From the NCBI GenBank assembly GCA_902623395.1, contig CACNTN010000001.1, positions 107,323-171,322 of the forward strand: a stretch of 64,000 nt of DNA, given 5' to 3'. The stretch comes from an uncultured Pelagibacteraceae bacterium. GTDB taxonomy: Bacteria > Pseudomonadota > Alphaproteobacteria > Pelagibacterales > Pelagibacteraceae. Below are positions 16,118-23,550 of the stretch, piece after piece (the first letter of the stretch is position 1; the number at the start of each line of letters is the position of its first letter). Below the pieces are notes generated by a model. The model worked only from the letters and a program-made list of their open reading frames with translations, ran no database searches and was not told the origin of the DNA. The position numbers and the translations under genes are program-made.

Positions 16118-18080
16118 CTTTTGATTTTAAGTTTTGAACTTCAGCTTTCAGTTTTTCAATTTCATATTTAAGCTCTTTGTTAAATTCGAAAGTATCTCTT
16201 GCAATTAATTCCTGTTTCTTGACTCCCCTATCAATATTTCTCTCAGTTCTTTGATTAAATTCTGCTTGGCTTTTTTTTATTTCAGCAAAATATTTAGAGA
16301 AATCTGTTTCTATATTTCGTGGGCTTGGCTCTGACTTAAGTTCTACTACTTTTCCGTCTTCTGTTATTAAATCAGGTCTATATCTTTTTCGAATTGATAT
16401 GTTTTCAAGTTGCCTTTTCTTTATATTTTCAAGTTGTTCTATTGTTTCATTTGATATTTTTTTACTTTCCTTTAAAGATTTTTCAATACTGTCTAAATAT
16501 TTTTTATATTTTTGAGAGTCTATTTTTTCTCTATTGAAGTAGTTCGTTGTTAAATTGCTTTGCTTTATTAATTGAGATCTTAGTTCACTTTTTTTACTAA
16601 CTCTTTTACTATCTAGGACAGCTACAACTGGGAAAATGTTAATAGGTTTAACATTTTCCAATACAATTGAGTTCTGTAATAAATTAATTAGAATTTTTAA
16701 TTGAGTAAAATTTTTGGTATTTGCCAATGTTGTTATTAAGTCACTATGTGTTGAATAAATAGAAGTTATACCTTTAATAGATTTCTTATAATGTCCCACA
16801 ACAAAAATCGATGAATTTAATGAATATTTTATCAATTCATTCATTTGCTTCATAACTTCTATAACATCGGCTCCTTTATTAGCATCTTTATTTTGAGTTA
16901 ATAACTCCATATAAATTTTATCTTCTGATATTTCCTTTCTAAGCTCGTTTGCATCAATTTCAAAAACACAAAGTGTTAGATTTTTTAGATTTTCCTTTTC
17001 ATTTTCTTTATAATAAAAAATGTCTTTATTGTTCAAGGAGCATTCGGACGACGTTACTCTTATTGCTTCCACATCTGGCCTGTAAATATCCCTAGGACAA
17101 TTTATGCTATCAAGAGACTCCGTTTGAAATTCCTCTCGTTTTTTAGCTTTCAATTCTTGTTCTTTAACTCTTCCTGGAAAGATTTTACCTTTTATTAATT
17201 GGATTTTTCTCTGAATTTCGATTTTCTTAAATACATTCTCAAGTTCGTCATCTTTTTTAGAATCTTTTGAGTAAAGACTCATTATATATTCTATATCGAA
17301 AGCTTCCCCCTCAGTCGAAAAATCAACATAACCTTTTAACGGAATTTCAATATCATTAAATAATATTTCGCTTGGATCCATACCAAAAAACTTTGCATAA
17401 TCTTTGGCTGTTTGCCTATTCACATCTAACGTGTTTTGTATATGTCTATAAATTGTTGCCTCATTTAAACCAGTTCCTACCGCTATTTCTTTCGGAGTAA
17501 TATTTTTCTTTTTAATTATCTCATTTAAGATTTGATTTGGCGTTTTTTTGTCAAATATGGTGTTTTGCTCTTTGTCTATGACGTCGATACTTTTACCTTG
17601 CTGTTCTATATGATTTAAATGATTAATAAATGCTGAATTAATTACATTATCCCACTCTTTAATAAATTTCTCATGTTTAAATCTGTCCTTAATTCTTTTA
17701 GAAATTTCTAAAAATAATTTACTAGCTTCAAAGTGATTAATACGGTGCGTGAATTTAGCGTTGTTTCTTGCAAATACTACTTGTTCTACCCTAGATAATT
17801 GTTTTATTGATTGATGTTTATTCGATCTTAAAAATGATTTGTCAAAATAAAATAATTTTACTTCATATGAAAAATCAGCAGTTCTAGATTGTGTACCACT
17901 CTTTTTTGATTGTATTGTTGTGAATATCTCAAAATCATGCAGGAATAGACTTTTTTTTTGGTCGTTTGTAGGAGGCCTTGGAGACCATCCTCCTGAAAAT
18001 TTTTCTCCTTTATCTGTTTTTGGAGTATCCCATAATGTAAGTTTATCTTTTGGTTTTTTAATATTCTTTTTATTAGTCAT
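16110..18080 (-). CDS. HTH protein with S24-like middle and PD-(D/E)XK-like C-terminus
   Basis: No single family fits this 656-aa protein. Residues 184-240 form a Cro/C1-type helix-turn-helix (ITPKEIAVGTGLNEATIYRHIQ). It is followed by IPLKGYVDF (246-254) and, later, VEAIRVTSSEC...DIFYY (337-357), a pairing that recalls the S24/LexA-like fold of phage repressors, although no clear catalytic Ser/Lys is evident. Residues 568-582, RPDLITEDGKVVELK, match the PD-x(n)-ExK pattern (Asp570, Glu580, Lys582) of restriction-endonuclease-fold nucleases. A charged coiled coil ends the protein. It heads the minus-strand operon and diverges from the NurA-HerA operon, so it may regulate both. Function is inferred. 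Confidence 0.65.
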   Translation of the reverse strand: MTNKKNIKKPKDKLTLWDTPKTDKGEKFSGGWSPRPPTNDQKKSLFLHDFEIFTTIQSKKSGTQSRTADFSYEVKLFYFDKSFLRSNKHQSIKQLSRVEQVVFARNNAKFTHRINHFEASKLFLEISKRIKDRFKHEKFIKEWDNVINSAFINHLNHIEQQGKSIDVIDKEQNTIFDKKTPNQILNEIIKKKNITPKEIAVGTGLNEATIYRHIQNTLDVNRQTAKDYAKFFGMDPSEILFNDIEIPLKGYVDFSTEGEAFDIEYIMSLYSKDSKKDDELENVFKKIEIQRKIQLIKGKIFPGRVKEQELKAKKREEFQTESLDSINCPRDIYRPDVEAIRVTSSECSLNNKDIFYYKENEKENLKNLTLCVFEIDANELRKEISEDKIYMELLTQNKDANKGADVIEVMKQMNELIKYSLNSSIFVVGHYKKSIKGITSIYSTHSDLITTLANTKNFTQLKILINLLQNSIVLENVKPINIFPVVAVLDSKRVSKKSELRSQLIKQSNLTTNYFNREKIDSQKYKKYLDSIEKSLKESKKISNETIEQLENIKKRQLENISIRKRYRPDLITEDGKVVELKSEPSPRNIETDFSKYFAEIKKSQAEFNQRTERNIDRGVKKQELIARDTFEFNKELKYEIEKLKAEVQNLKSKDD

Positions 18081-18088
18081 TTATCTTC

Positions 18089-18116
18089 ATATAATAATTA
18101 TACATCTTTTTGTCAA
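18089..18116 (-). promoter_or_regulatory. Probable sigma-70 promoter of the HTH/PD-ExK operon
   Basis: Read on the minus strand, a perfect -35 hexamer TTGACA (18116-18111) is followed after 16 bases by TTATAT (18094-18089). Transcription would begin near 18082, just before the ATG at 18080, so the message would be almost leaderless. A TATAAT at 18102-18097 is too close to this -35 to use it. Confidence 0.5.
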
Positions 18117-18209
18117 GACTTTACCGTTTTATGCGAAAAATATTATAGCATATGGATAAACAAATATAATTAGCTTATTTATCGCTATTTTACTAGCTTT
18201 TTTGTCATT

Positions 18210-18215
18210 TATAAT
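18210..18215 (+). promoter_or_regulatory. Candidate -10 box of the NurA-HerA operon
   Basis: A consensus TATAAT occurs about 105 bases before the first gene of the plus-strand operon, with a weak TTTACT (18189-18194) 15 bases upstream as a possible -35. Initiation here would give a leader of about 100 bases containing the hairpin at 18276-18311. The assignment rests on the -10 alone in an A+T-rich spacer. Confidence 0.3.
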
Positions 18216-18275
18216 ACATCTTAATGCAACTAATACGCACTTGCTATTGATATTTTTACAGATCTTATTAAATGT

Positions 18276-18311
18276 CCTCCCATGAACTTTATTAAAAACA
18301 AACATAGGAGG
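18276..18311 (+). promoter_or_regulatory. Inverted repeat that would sequester a Shine-Dalgarno site
   Basis: CCTCC-c-ATG at 18276-18284 can pair with CAT-a-GGAGG at 18303-18311, eight pairs with one mismatch around an 18-base A/T-rich loop. The 3' arm is the strong Shine-Dalgarno AGGAGG of the ATG at 18321. TTAAA before the 5' arm and TTTAA after the 3' arm could extend the stem across a bulge. Folding in the mRNA would hide the ribosome site of the whole operon. Confidence 0.5.
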
Positions 18312-18320
18312 TTTAATAAA

Positions 18321-18566
18321 ATGCAAAGCTCAAGAAGACATGGATTCGATTCTTTATATCTTTCTTCTCCTTTCTATCAATTCATGTCTTCAGGAGCTGG
18401 TAAAGTTAAAGTTCATCAAAGGTCATTTAAAAACAAATACCTGGCAGCAAAATTCTGCAAACGTATTTCTCAACTATACAAAGCAATGTTTAAAAAAAAA
18501 TTAAAAATAGTAAGAAACGGTAATTTAAGAAAAGTCAAATATACAACTGGAGGATTAATAAACTAA
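18321..18566 (+). CDS. Small basic protein leading the NurA-HerA operon
   Basis: I do not recognise this 81-aa protein. It is very basic (Lys/Arg near a quarter of residues), lacks membrane segments, and has one Cys. I start it at 18321 because AGGAGG at 18306-18311 is one of the strongest Shine-Dalgarno sites in the window, with good spacing. An in-frame ATG at 18282 would add 13 residues but lies inside the 5' arm of the hairpin. The stop overlaps the nurA start by one base, so it is tightly coupled. Nucleic-acid binding is plausible from its charge; nothing more can be said. Confidence 0.7.
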   Translation: MQSSRRHGFDSLYLSSPFYQFMSSGAGKVKVHQRSFKNKYLAAKFCKRISQLYKAMFKKKLKIVRNGNLRKVKYTTGGLIN

Positions 18567-19861
18567 TGAAAGACTTTTACTCAACGATTAAAAATAACTC
18601 TAATTTATTCATAAACTTTATGAATAAAGCAATAACAGCTAGTCCACAAGTACAAGATAATTTTTTGAAGGTAACAAATAATGTTGCTAATACAATTTAT
18701 AAACTTTTAAAACATGGAAATCATATAATTGATCTTGAATATATACCTAATGACTTTTGGATTAAGAATAAGAATAAAACTGTAGCGTTTGTAGACGGAG
18801 GTGTAGACAAGGCTTCTATAATTTCCACAGCACCTTTATCTATTAGAGCAGGAAGCTACATCGTAAACAAATCAAAACAAAAAGAGCTTTTTGAAGAGAA
18901 TATGATCTTCTTGGGAGATCTTTACGATCCAAATAATGAACTTTATGAATTTTTGGAGGACGCTCACGAAGAAGAAGCTCTTTTATCTCGAAAAAAAGAC
19001 GGAGCTAGAATCATCTTTGAAGCAGCGACTTTAGTTAAACATGTTTTAATGAAACAGAGTTTAGACTATTGTTTTTTACATGGACCAATTCAGGCTATAC
19101 TAACCCCTTTTACACATGCTTCTTTCCCACCATTCTGTCAATTTGCAGTAGAGAATATTTTACCTTTCAATAACAATAGAAAGCTCAATAAGGATCAAAG
19201 ACATTTTATTAATATATATCTTGAGTGCATTAAGTTTATTAAAAAAAGTAAGTTTCCTATTTGGGGTGTGGTAGAAACAGCGGTTTCTGCGTCTTATATA
19301 AAAAATATTCTCTTCATAAATAAAAATAAAGGGATAATCTCTCAAAAGGATTATTCTCAAACTATATCGGTAATAAACAAGTATAGAATTACAGATACAA
19401 ATTTGTTTGAAATAATACTCAAAAAAAATCAAGGTCTTAAGCCTTTAGAAATTCAAAAACAATTTTATGGGTACAAATTAATTCAAAAATCTATTTGGGA
19501 CGATGTAGTTGAACAATACCCAAATATCTTCATGGGTTATATCAAAGTTACTGATAACCAGTGTCCGATAAGAATTGAAACTTTAAATTATCCAGAAAAT
19601 TTTATTAAGGATTACCATTATATCCTTGCCGTATCGAAATTGCTTCCATCGTATTCTTTTCCAATAGGGTTAGACGTAGTTGATAAATTTGCAAAGATAC
19701 CCAACTGGTTATCTAAAGCATCTAGAAATTATCATACATCTTACTTGCTAAAGAAAGCGATTGCTAAAAGAGATAAAAATACAATCTCATTGGCTGTTAA
19801 AATCTTATCAAAAAAAAATAGAGGATGGTCGAATAGACCAGCTAGGGGGTTAAGAAGATGA
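18566..19861 (+). CDS. nurA: NurA-like nuclease
   Basis: The 431-aa protein fits the NurA family, RNase H-fold nucleases that work with HerA to resect DNA ends. The first signature, VAFVDGG (Asp77), is followed by an acidic residue in ARIIFEA (Glu152), then FLHGPIQ (170-176) where most NurA proteins have LDGP, so His172 takes the place of an expected Asp. WGVVETAVSASYI, GYIKV...CPIRIE and SFPIGLDVVDKFAKI match later conserved blocks. It overlaps herA by four bases, the usual partner order. The match is by motif reading, not search. Loss of one acidic ligand may alter activity. Confidence 0.8.
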   Translation: MKDFYSTIKNNSNLFINFMNKAITASPQVQDNFLKVTNNVANTIYKLLKHGNHIIDLEYIPNDFWIKNKNKTVAFVDGGVDKASIISTAPLSIRAGSYIVNKSKQKELFEENMIFLGDLYDPNNELYEFLEDAHEEEALLSRKKDGARIIFEAATLVKHVLMKQSLDYCFLHGPIQAILTPFTHASFPPFCQFAVENILPFNNNRKLNKDQRHFINIYLECIKFIKKSKFPIWGVVETAVSASYIKNILFINKNKGIISQKDYSQTISVINKYRITDTNLFEIILKKNQGLKPLEIQKQFYGYKLIQKSIWDDVVEQYPNIFMGYIKVTDNQCPIRIETLNYPENFIKDYHYILAVSKLLPSYSFPIGLDVVDKFAKIPNWLSKASRNYHTSYLLKKAIAKRDKNTISLAVKILSKKNRGWSNRPARGLRR

Positions 19862-21579
19862 GTAAGTCAAATAAATGGCCAGTTATTGGAACAGTATTAG
19901 GTGAAACAAACATTAATGAATTTTCATTTACTTTAAAAAGCCATAAGGCAAGCAAGGGAGATATTGTTTGCACGCAAACAAAAATTCCAAGCGATATTGA
20001 TGAAAATAAGATTATAGAGGTTACAGTGTGGGGTAAAATTACTAGTATTGATAGTTTTAACCAATTTTTTCCAAGAGAAGCAGCACAGGAGCTTACTAAT
20101 GAAAATATCAATATTGCAGATACTATTTTACCTACAACAAGGGACGAGTTAATTTGTAACGTAAATATTCTAGGCTATACAAAAAATACAGATCAAAAAC
20201 TTAAATTAAAACCTTTAAATTATCCTGTAAAACCAGCCGCAATGGTAACTTATCCATCGGAAAAAGATTTAGAAAAACTATTAGTGAGTGATCTTGGTGC
20301 AAAATTTCCAATTCTACTTGGCAACTTATCTACAAGAAAGAACGTAAAAATTCAAATAGATGCTGAAAAGTTAGCGGCTAGACACATGCTCGTAACTGGA
20401 ATGTCTGGTGCAGGTAAAACTGTAGCTGTAAGAAGAATTATTTCTGAATACATGAAACTAAACTATCCTTTATTAGTTATAGATATTCATGGAGATTATT
20501 TAGGTTTTGTTCAAAAACAAAAAAAATACTTCAAAGATAATAAAGTGAAACTTTTTTACCCCAAATTATCAGTGAATTCAGATGATAAAGAAATTGTTTA
20601 TACATTAATTGAAAAATTAGGAAAAAAACTTACCGACCCTCAGAATGACTACCTTGATACGCTTATTAGTAAAAATAATTATGAAGGAGGTGATTTATCT
20701 AAATATATAGAAAAATTAATTATTGAGTCTAACAAAATCTATAAAATGCGTAGCACAAAAACTATTGATAAAGCAAAAAGTACTTATAACCAACATAAGC
20801 CCGCAAGTATTTATGTCGTAACTAGGAGTTTAAGAGAAGTTTTAAAAAGACTTAATAAGATGGAACAAACCAATTATAAGCATAGAAAAAAAATGAGCGA
20901 TCTTAAGTTTGAGGAACTGCCGGATCCTGCAACTGAGCCCGAAAAAATTATAAGTAAAGGTCAATTAAGTATACTTTATCTGAAGGGATACCAATCTCTA
21001 CCTGCTAGCGCGATCTTATCAATTTTAATGGAGTCATTATTTAATATTAGACAAGAAATAAATGAAGAAATTTGCCCATTCTTAACTATCATAGAAGAAG
21101 CTCAAAATTTTGTCCCATCGAGATCTGAAAATAAAGATAATTTACCTTCCGTTGAAACAATAAGAAGAATAATCACGGAGGGTAGAAAATTTGGTACAGG
21201 GATTTGTTTAGTAAGTCAGCAACCTGATAGACTTGATGATACCATCATAAGTCAATGTAACTCTCATATTTATTTAAGGTTAAAAAATCAAAAGGCGCAA
21301 AAGTTTTGTAGGGATACATCAGAATACGCTGACAAAGAAGATACTGCTCAATTACCTAATCTAGCTAATGGTCAGGCAATAATTTGCGGTCAAGTCGTTA
21401 ACTTTTCTTTGCCAGTTCAAATTAAATTTGATGAGGAGCTTTTAAACGATGATATTCAAAATGAAAATTTTATATCAATGGTAGAAAACTGGGATGATAA
21501 CAATACAGTTAAACTGAGAAAAAAATTTGCCAAAGATTTTTCGAATATTTCTTCATCAGACCAAAGGAGGCCAAATTAG
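19858..21579 (+). CDS. herA: HerA-like hexameric DNA translocase ATPase
   Basis: The 573-aa protein has an N-terminal HAS-barrel (IGTVLGE..., residues 9-130) and a HerA/FtsK-type ATPase domain. Walker A is GMSGAGKT (181-188), followed by LLVIDIHGDY, the HerA-type replacement of the FtsK motif. Walker B is FLTIIEEAQNF (408-418), and CLVSQQPDRLD with HIYLRL covers the sensor and arginine-finger region. HerA hexamers translocate on DNA and drive NurA. It is translated from the nurA stop (ATGA overlap) and overlaps the next small gene by one base. Family assignment is strong; presence in a compact SAR11-like genome is unexpected. Confidence 0.9.
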   Translation: MSKSNKWPVIGTVLGETNINEFSFTLKSHKASKGDIVCTQTKIPSDIDENKIIEVTVWGKITSIDSFNQFFPREAAQELTNENINIADTILPTTRDELICNVNILGYTKNTDQKLKLKPLNYPVKPAAMVTYPSEKDLEKLLVSDLGAKFPILLGNLSTRKNVKIQIDAEKLAARHMLVTGMSGAGKTVAVRRIISEYMKLNYPLLVIDIHGDYLGFVQKQKKYFKDNKVKLFYPKLSVNSDDKEIVYTLIEKLGKKLTDPQNDYLDTLISKNNYEGGDLSKYIEKLIIESNKIYKMRSTKTIDKAKSTYNQHKPASIYVVTRSLREVLKRLNKMEQTNYKHRKKMSDLKFEELPDPATEPEKIISKGQLSILYLKGYQSLPASAILSILMESLFNIRQEINEEICPFLTIIEEAQNFVPSRSENKDNLPSVETIRRIITEGRKFGTGICLVSQQPDRLDDTIISQCNSHIYLRLKNQKAQKFCRDTSEYADKEDTAQLPNLANGQAIICGQVVNFSLPVQIKFDEELLNDDIQNENFISMVENWDDNNTVKLRKKFAKDFSNISSSDQRRPN

Positions 21580-21860
21580 TGTCATATGAAATTCCACTTC
21601 TTACTATGAGGATGGCTGCTACAGCTTTACTTTTCATAGCAATTTGGAACATTTGGACTTTCAGAATAACTCCAAGATTTTGTGCTCCATTTGCTTTTCT
21701 ATTTAATATTTCAGGTATTATTTTTTTAACTCTTGGAATTAAATATGAAATCTTTGATTTAGTAAGAGGCGGTGGTGTAATTTTGTTTGTTTCATACATC
21801 TTAATAATAAGTTTCCTAATTGATAACTTTCTAAGGAGTAAAAATGATAGCAAAGATTAA
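21579..21860 (+). CDS. Small three-helix membrane protein
   Basis: This 93-aa protein has three predicted membrane spans, about residues 9-27, 34-52 and 62-86. No known family is recognised. The start is a GTG at 21579 overlapping the herA stop by one base, with AAAGGAGG at 21563-21570 as a strong Shine-Dalgarno. The following gene begins inside its last 17 bases, again with a good ribosome site (AAGGAG). It belongs to the herA operon by spacing. Membrane anchoring of the complex or an effector role are possible but unsupported. Confidence 0.65.
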   Translation: MSYEIPLLTMRMAATALLFIAIWNIWTFRITPRFCAPFAFLFNISGIIFLTLGIKYEIFDLVRGGGVILFVSYILIISFLIDNFLRSKNDSKD

Positions 21861-22035
21861 ATGTATTTATTGTTTTGGTGCGGGTAGAGAAATTATTAGG
21901 ACACCATTAGTAACCTTTGGGAAGTTTGGAATTTTTAGAGAAAAAACTAGGCTCTGCATTGTTTGCTATGGAAAAGGTCATCTTCACCCTCAAGTATTAT
22001 ATGACCTTGAACAGGACTGTAGGACTTTTCATTAA
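21844..22035 (+). CDS. Tiny DnaJ-type zinc-finger-like protein
   Basis: The 63-aa protein contains two CxxCxGxG-type units, CIYCFGAG (residues 7-14) and CIVCYGKG (38-45), the arrangement of half a DnaJ cysteine-rich domain. Four cysteines could bind one zinc ion. There is no J domain, so it is not a full co-chaperone. Such mini-domains occur in proteins that bind unfolded peptides or nucleic acids. ATG at 21844 has an AAGGAG ribosome site; its stop shares a base with the next start. The role beside herA is unknown. Confidence 0.65.
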   Translation: MIAKIKCIYCFGAGREIIRTPLVTFGKFGIFREKTRLCIVCYGKGHLHPQVLYDLEQDCRTFH

Positions 22036-22265
22036 TGAAAATTTTATCTGCGGATAAAGTTGAGGTCAGAATTGAAAGGCAGCCAGATAGCAGCGATTGT
22101 AAATGGTGCCTTTATTGTAAAATAGAAAAAAAAAATAAATCAAAATTATTATTCATGATTAAGACCAATGTTTCTCCTTATTTGTTATTTCAACAAAATA
22201 AAATAAATTTAATTGAAAATTCAAAAAAAATTAAATCTGAGGTTCTAAAGCACAGTGAACTTTAA
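22035..22265 (+). CDS. Small cysteine-motif protein of unknown function
   Basis: An unrecognised 76-aa, basic, soluble protein. It contains CKWCLYC (residues 22-28), three cysteines in a CxxCxxC spacing, after an N-terminal KVEVRIER strand. It begins one base inside the upstream gene and overlaps the following gene by 11 bases, so it is translated in series with the herA operon. The spacing could hold a metal, but a single cluster of three cysteines is not diagnostic. Confidence 0.55.
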   Translation: MKILSADKVEVRIERQPDSSDCKWCLYCKIEKKNKSKLLFMIKTNVSPYLLFQQNKINLIENSKKIKSEVLKHSEL

Positions 22266-22602
22266 AAGAGAAGAATTAGATCTAATTTTAAAAAAATGTT
22301 CGGTAAAACTTGATTTAAAAGAATACAACGAGTTATGTAGAATACTGTGGGTATCATTAAATGGTGCTACTTTTGAAATTAAAAATCCATGGAGCTCAGA
22401 TTTTTTAAGAGACTGTGAAGATATTTGGAAAAATGAAAATAATATCTCAAAAAAGATTATCGAGAATAGTCCTAACATCATCGATTTTGATGAAAGAAAA
22501 GAAAAGCTTATACAAGATCTTCATGAAGAGATTGAAAATTTAAAAATGAGAAACGATCCAGATATTATTCCTGATGACTTTGAGGTAGATGATGAGCCTT
22601 AA
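22255..22602 (+). CDS. Small acidic protein ending the NurA-HerA operon
   Basis: A 115-aa protein of unknown family that begins at a GTG (22255) inside the preceding gene. It is predominantly helical, contains LCRILWVSLNGATFEIKNPWSSDFL in its middle (only partly quoted positions 25-49 matter), and has a strongly acidic C-terminus rich in Asp/Glu. It ends exactly where the convergent ADP-ribosylglycohydrolase-like gene ends, with no terminator between. Acidic small proteins can mimic DNA or act as antitoxins; neither is shown here. Confidence 0.6.
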   Translation: MNFKREELDLILKKCSVKLDLKEYNELCRILWVSLNGATFEIKNPWSSDFLRDCEDIWKNENNISKKIIENSPNIIDFDERKEKLIQDLHEEIENLKMRNDPDIIPDDFEVDDEP

Positions 22603-23550
22603 TTAAAGATGTTTTATAATGTTTTTAGCTGGGGAAGTTTTTTTAATCCATTGTGAAGGAATATTTTTTAAACCTTTATAAGCTGCAAAATAAGCGCCTA
22701 CAAAGTTAGCTCTAGAACAATTGCAGCCACCGGCTTTAATAGTTTTAATAATTGCAGATTTATAATTATTTGAAGTAATCATGGCATGAATAGACCCCAT
22801 GAAGGTGCCGGGATAACTACACGCTTTTCCAAATTGCTTTACAACTTTAGTATGGTTATGTTTTTTTAATCTTAAAACCTTTTTAATATTAGCAACAACG
22901 CTTTTGAAATATCGTTTTTTGCCATACTTTCTAACAAAGGCATTTACAGGGCTTTTCTCACCATTCATTGCTAAATCAATAATCTTTAATTTTGCTAACG
23001 CGTAAGTTACATTTACTTTAGAGTTAGCTACACTTTTTATAACCCTCTTTAGATCAGTCTCCGAGTTGTTATAAAGAAAATAAGTTAATGCTGCGCAATA
23101 ACCATCGGACTCGTTTACCTTTTTGCCTCCAGTCGTGCTCTTCTTTGTTTTAATGTTTTGTATAGTTTCTAATATGTTTTGGTGGATCCAAGGACCATTC
23201 ATGGGCATTTTCCATTTAATCTTTTTATATTTTTTTCTTAGTTTTAAATTCTTCCAATAGGCTGAACCTGGTCCAAAGTTTTTTACTATATTTCTTTTGA
23301 AATTCTTTATAATTTCTGTTTTTTTCTTTGTAGAAATTAATGTCCTAAACATTACTTGACCAACATCGTTGTATCCAGAAACTTTCCCTGTTTTGATTGA
23401 GTAAAAAGGACTTTTATTTTTTTTTAAAAAAGCTATTTCTTTTTTACCTTTAATATATTGATTTAATTTTTTGGGATCATAAACCCAATGCAAGGGTCTT
23501 GCAGCTGCGTCAGCAACTGTTGCACCTAAAAAAATATGTAAGTTATCCAT
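22603..23550 (-). CDS. ADP-ribosylglycohydrolase-like protein (J1-crystallin/SelJ type)
   Basis: The 315-aa all-helical protein starts FLGATVADAAARPLHWVYD, characteristic of the ADP-ribosylglycohydrolase superfamily branch related to J1-crystallins. In active ARH enzymes two magnesium sites use a TDDT motif and a later GGDxD motif. Here the first site reads GYNDVGQV (59-66) and the second reads GGCNCSRANFVGA (274-286), with Cys276 and Cys278. Removal of ADP-ribose is therefore uncertain. Its start overlaps rlmN by 8 bases, so the two are co-transcribed. The fold assignment is good; the reaction is not. Confidence 0.75.
   Translation of the reverse strand: MDNLHIFLGATVADAAARPLHWVYDPKKLNQYIKGKKEIAFLKKNKSPFYSIKTGKVSGYNDVGQVMFRTLISTKKKTEIIKNFKRNIVKNFGPGSAYWKNLKLRKKYKKIKWKMPMNGPWIHQNILETIQNIKTKKSTTGGKKVNESDGYCAALTYFLYNNSETDLKRVIKSVANSKVNVTYALAKLKIIDLAMNGEKSPVNAFVRKYGKKRYFKSVVANIKKVLRLKKHNHTKVVKQFGKACSYPGTFMGSIHAMITSNNYKSAIIKTIKAGGCNCSRANFVGAYFAAYKGLKNIPSQWIKKTSPAKNIIKHL

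Noticed and set aside
18102-18116. TATAAT at 18102-18097 as the -10 for the minus-strand operon
   Set aside because: Spacing to TTGACA is only 8 bases; the TTATAT at 18094-18089 fits 16 bases.
18282-18320. Upstream ATG for the first gene of the NurA-HerA operon
   Set aside because: It has no ribosome site and is in the 5' arm of the hairpin; 18321 has a strong AGGAGG.
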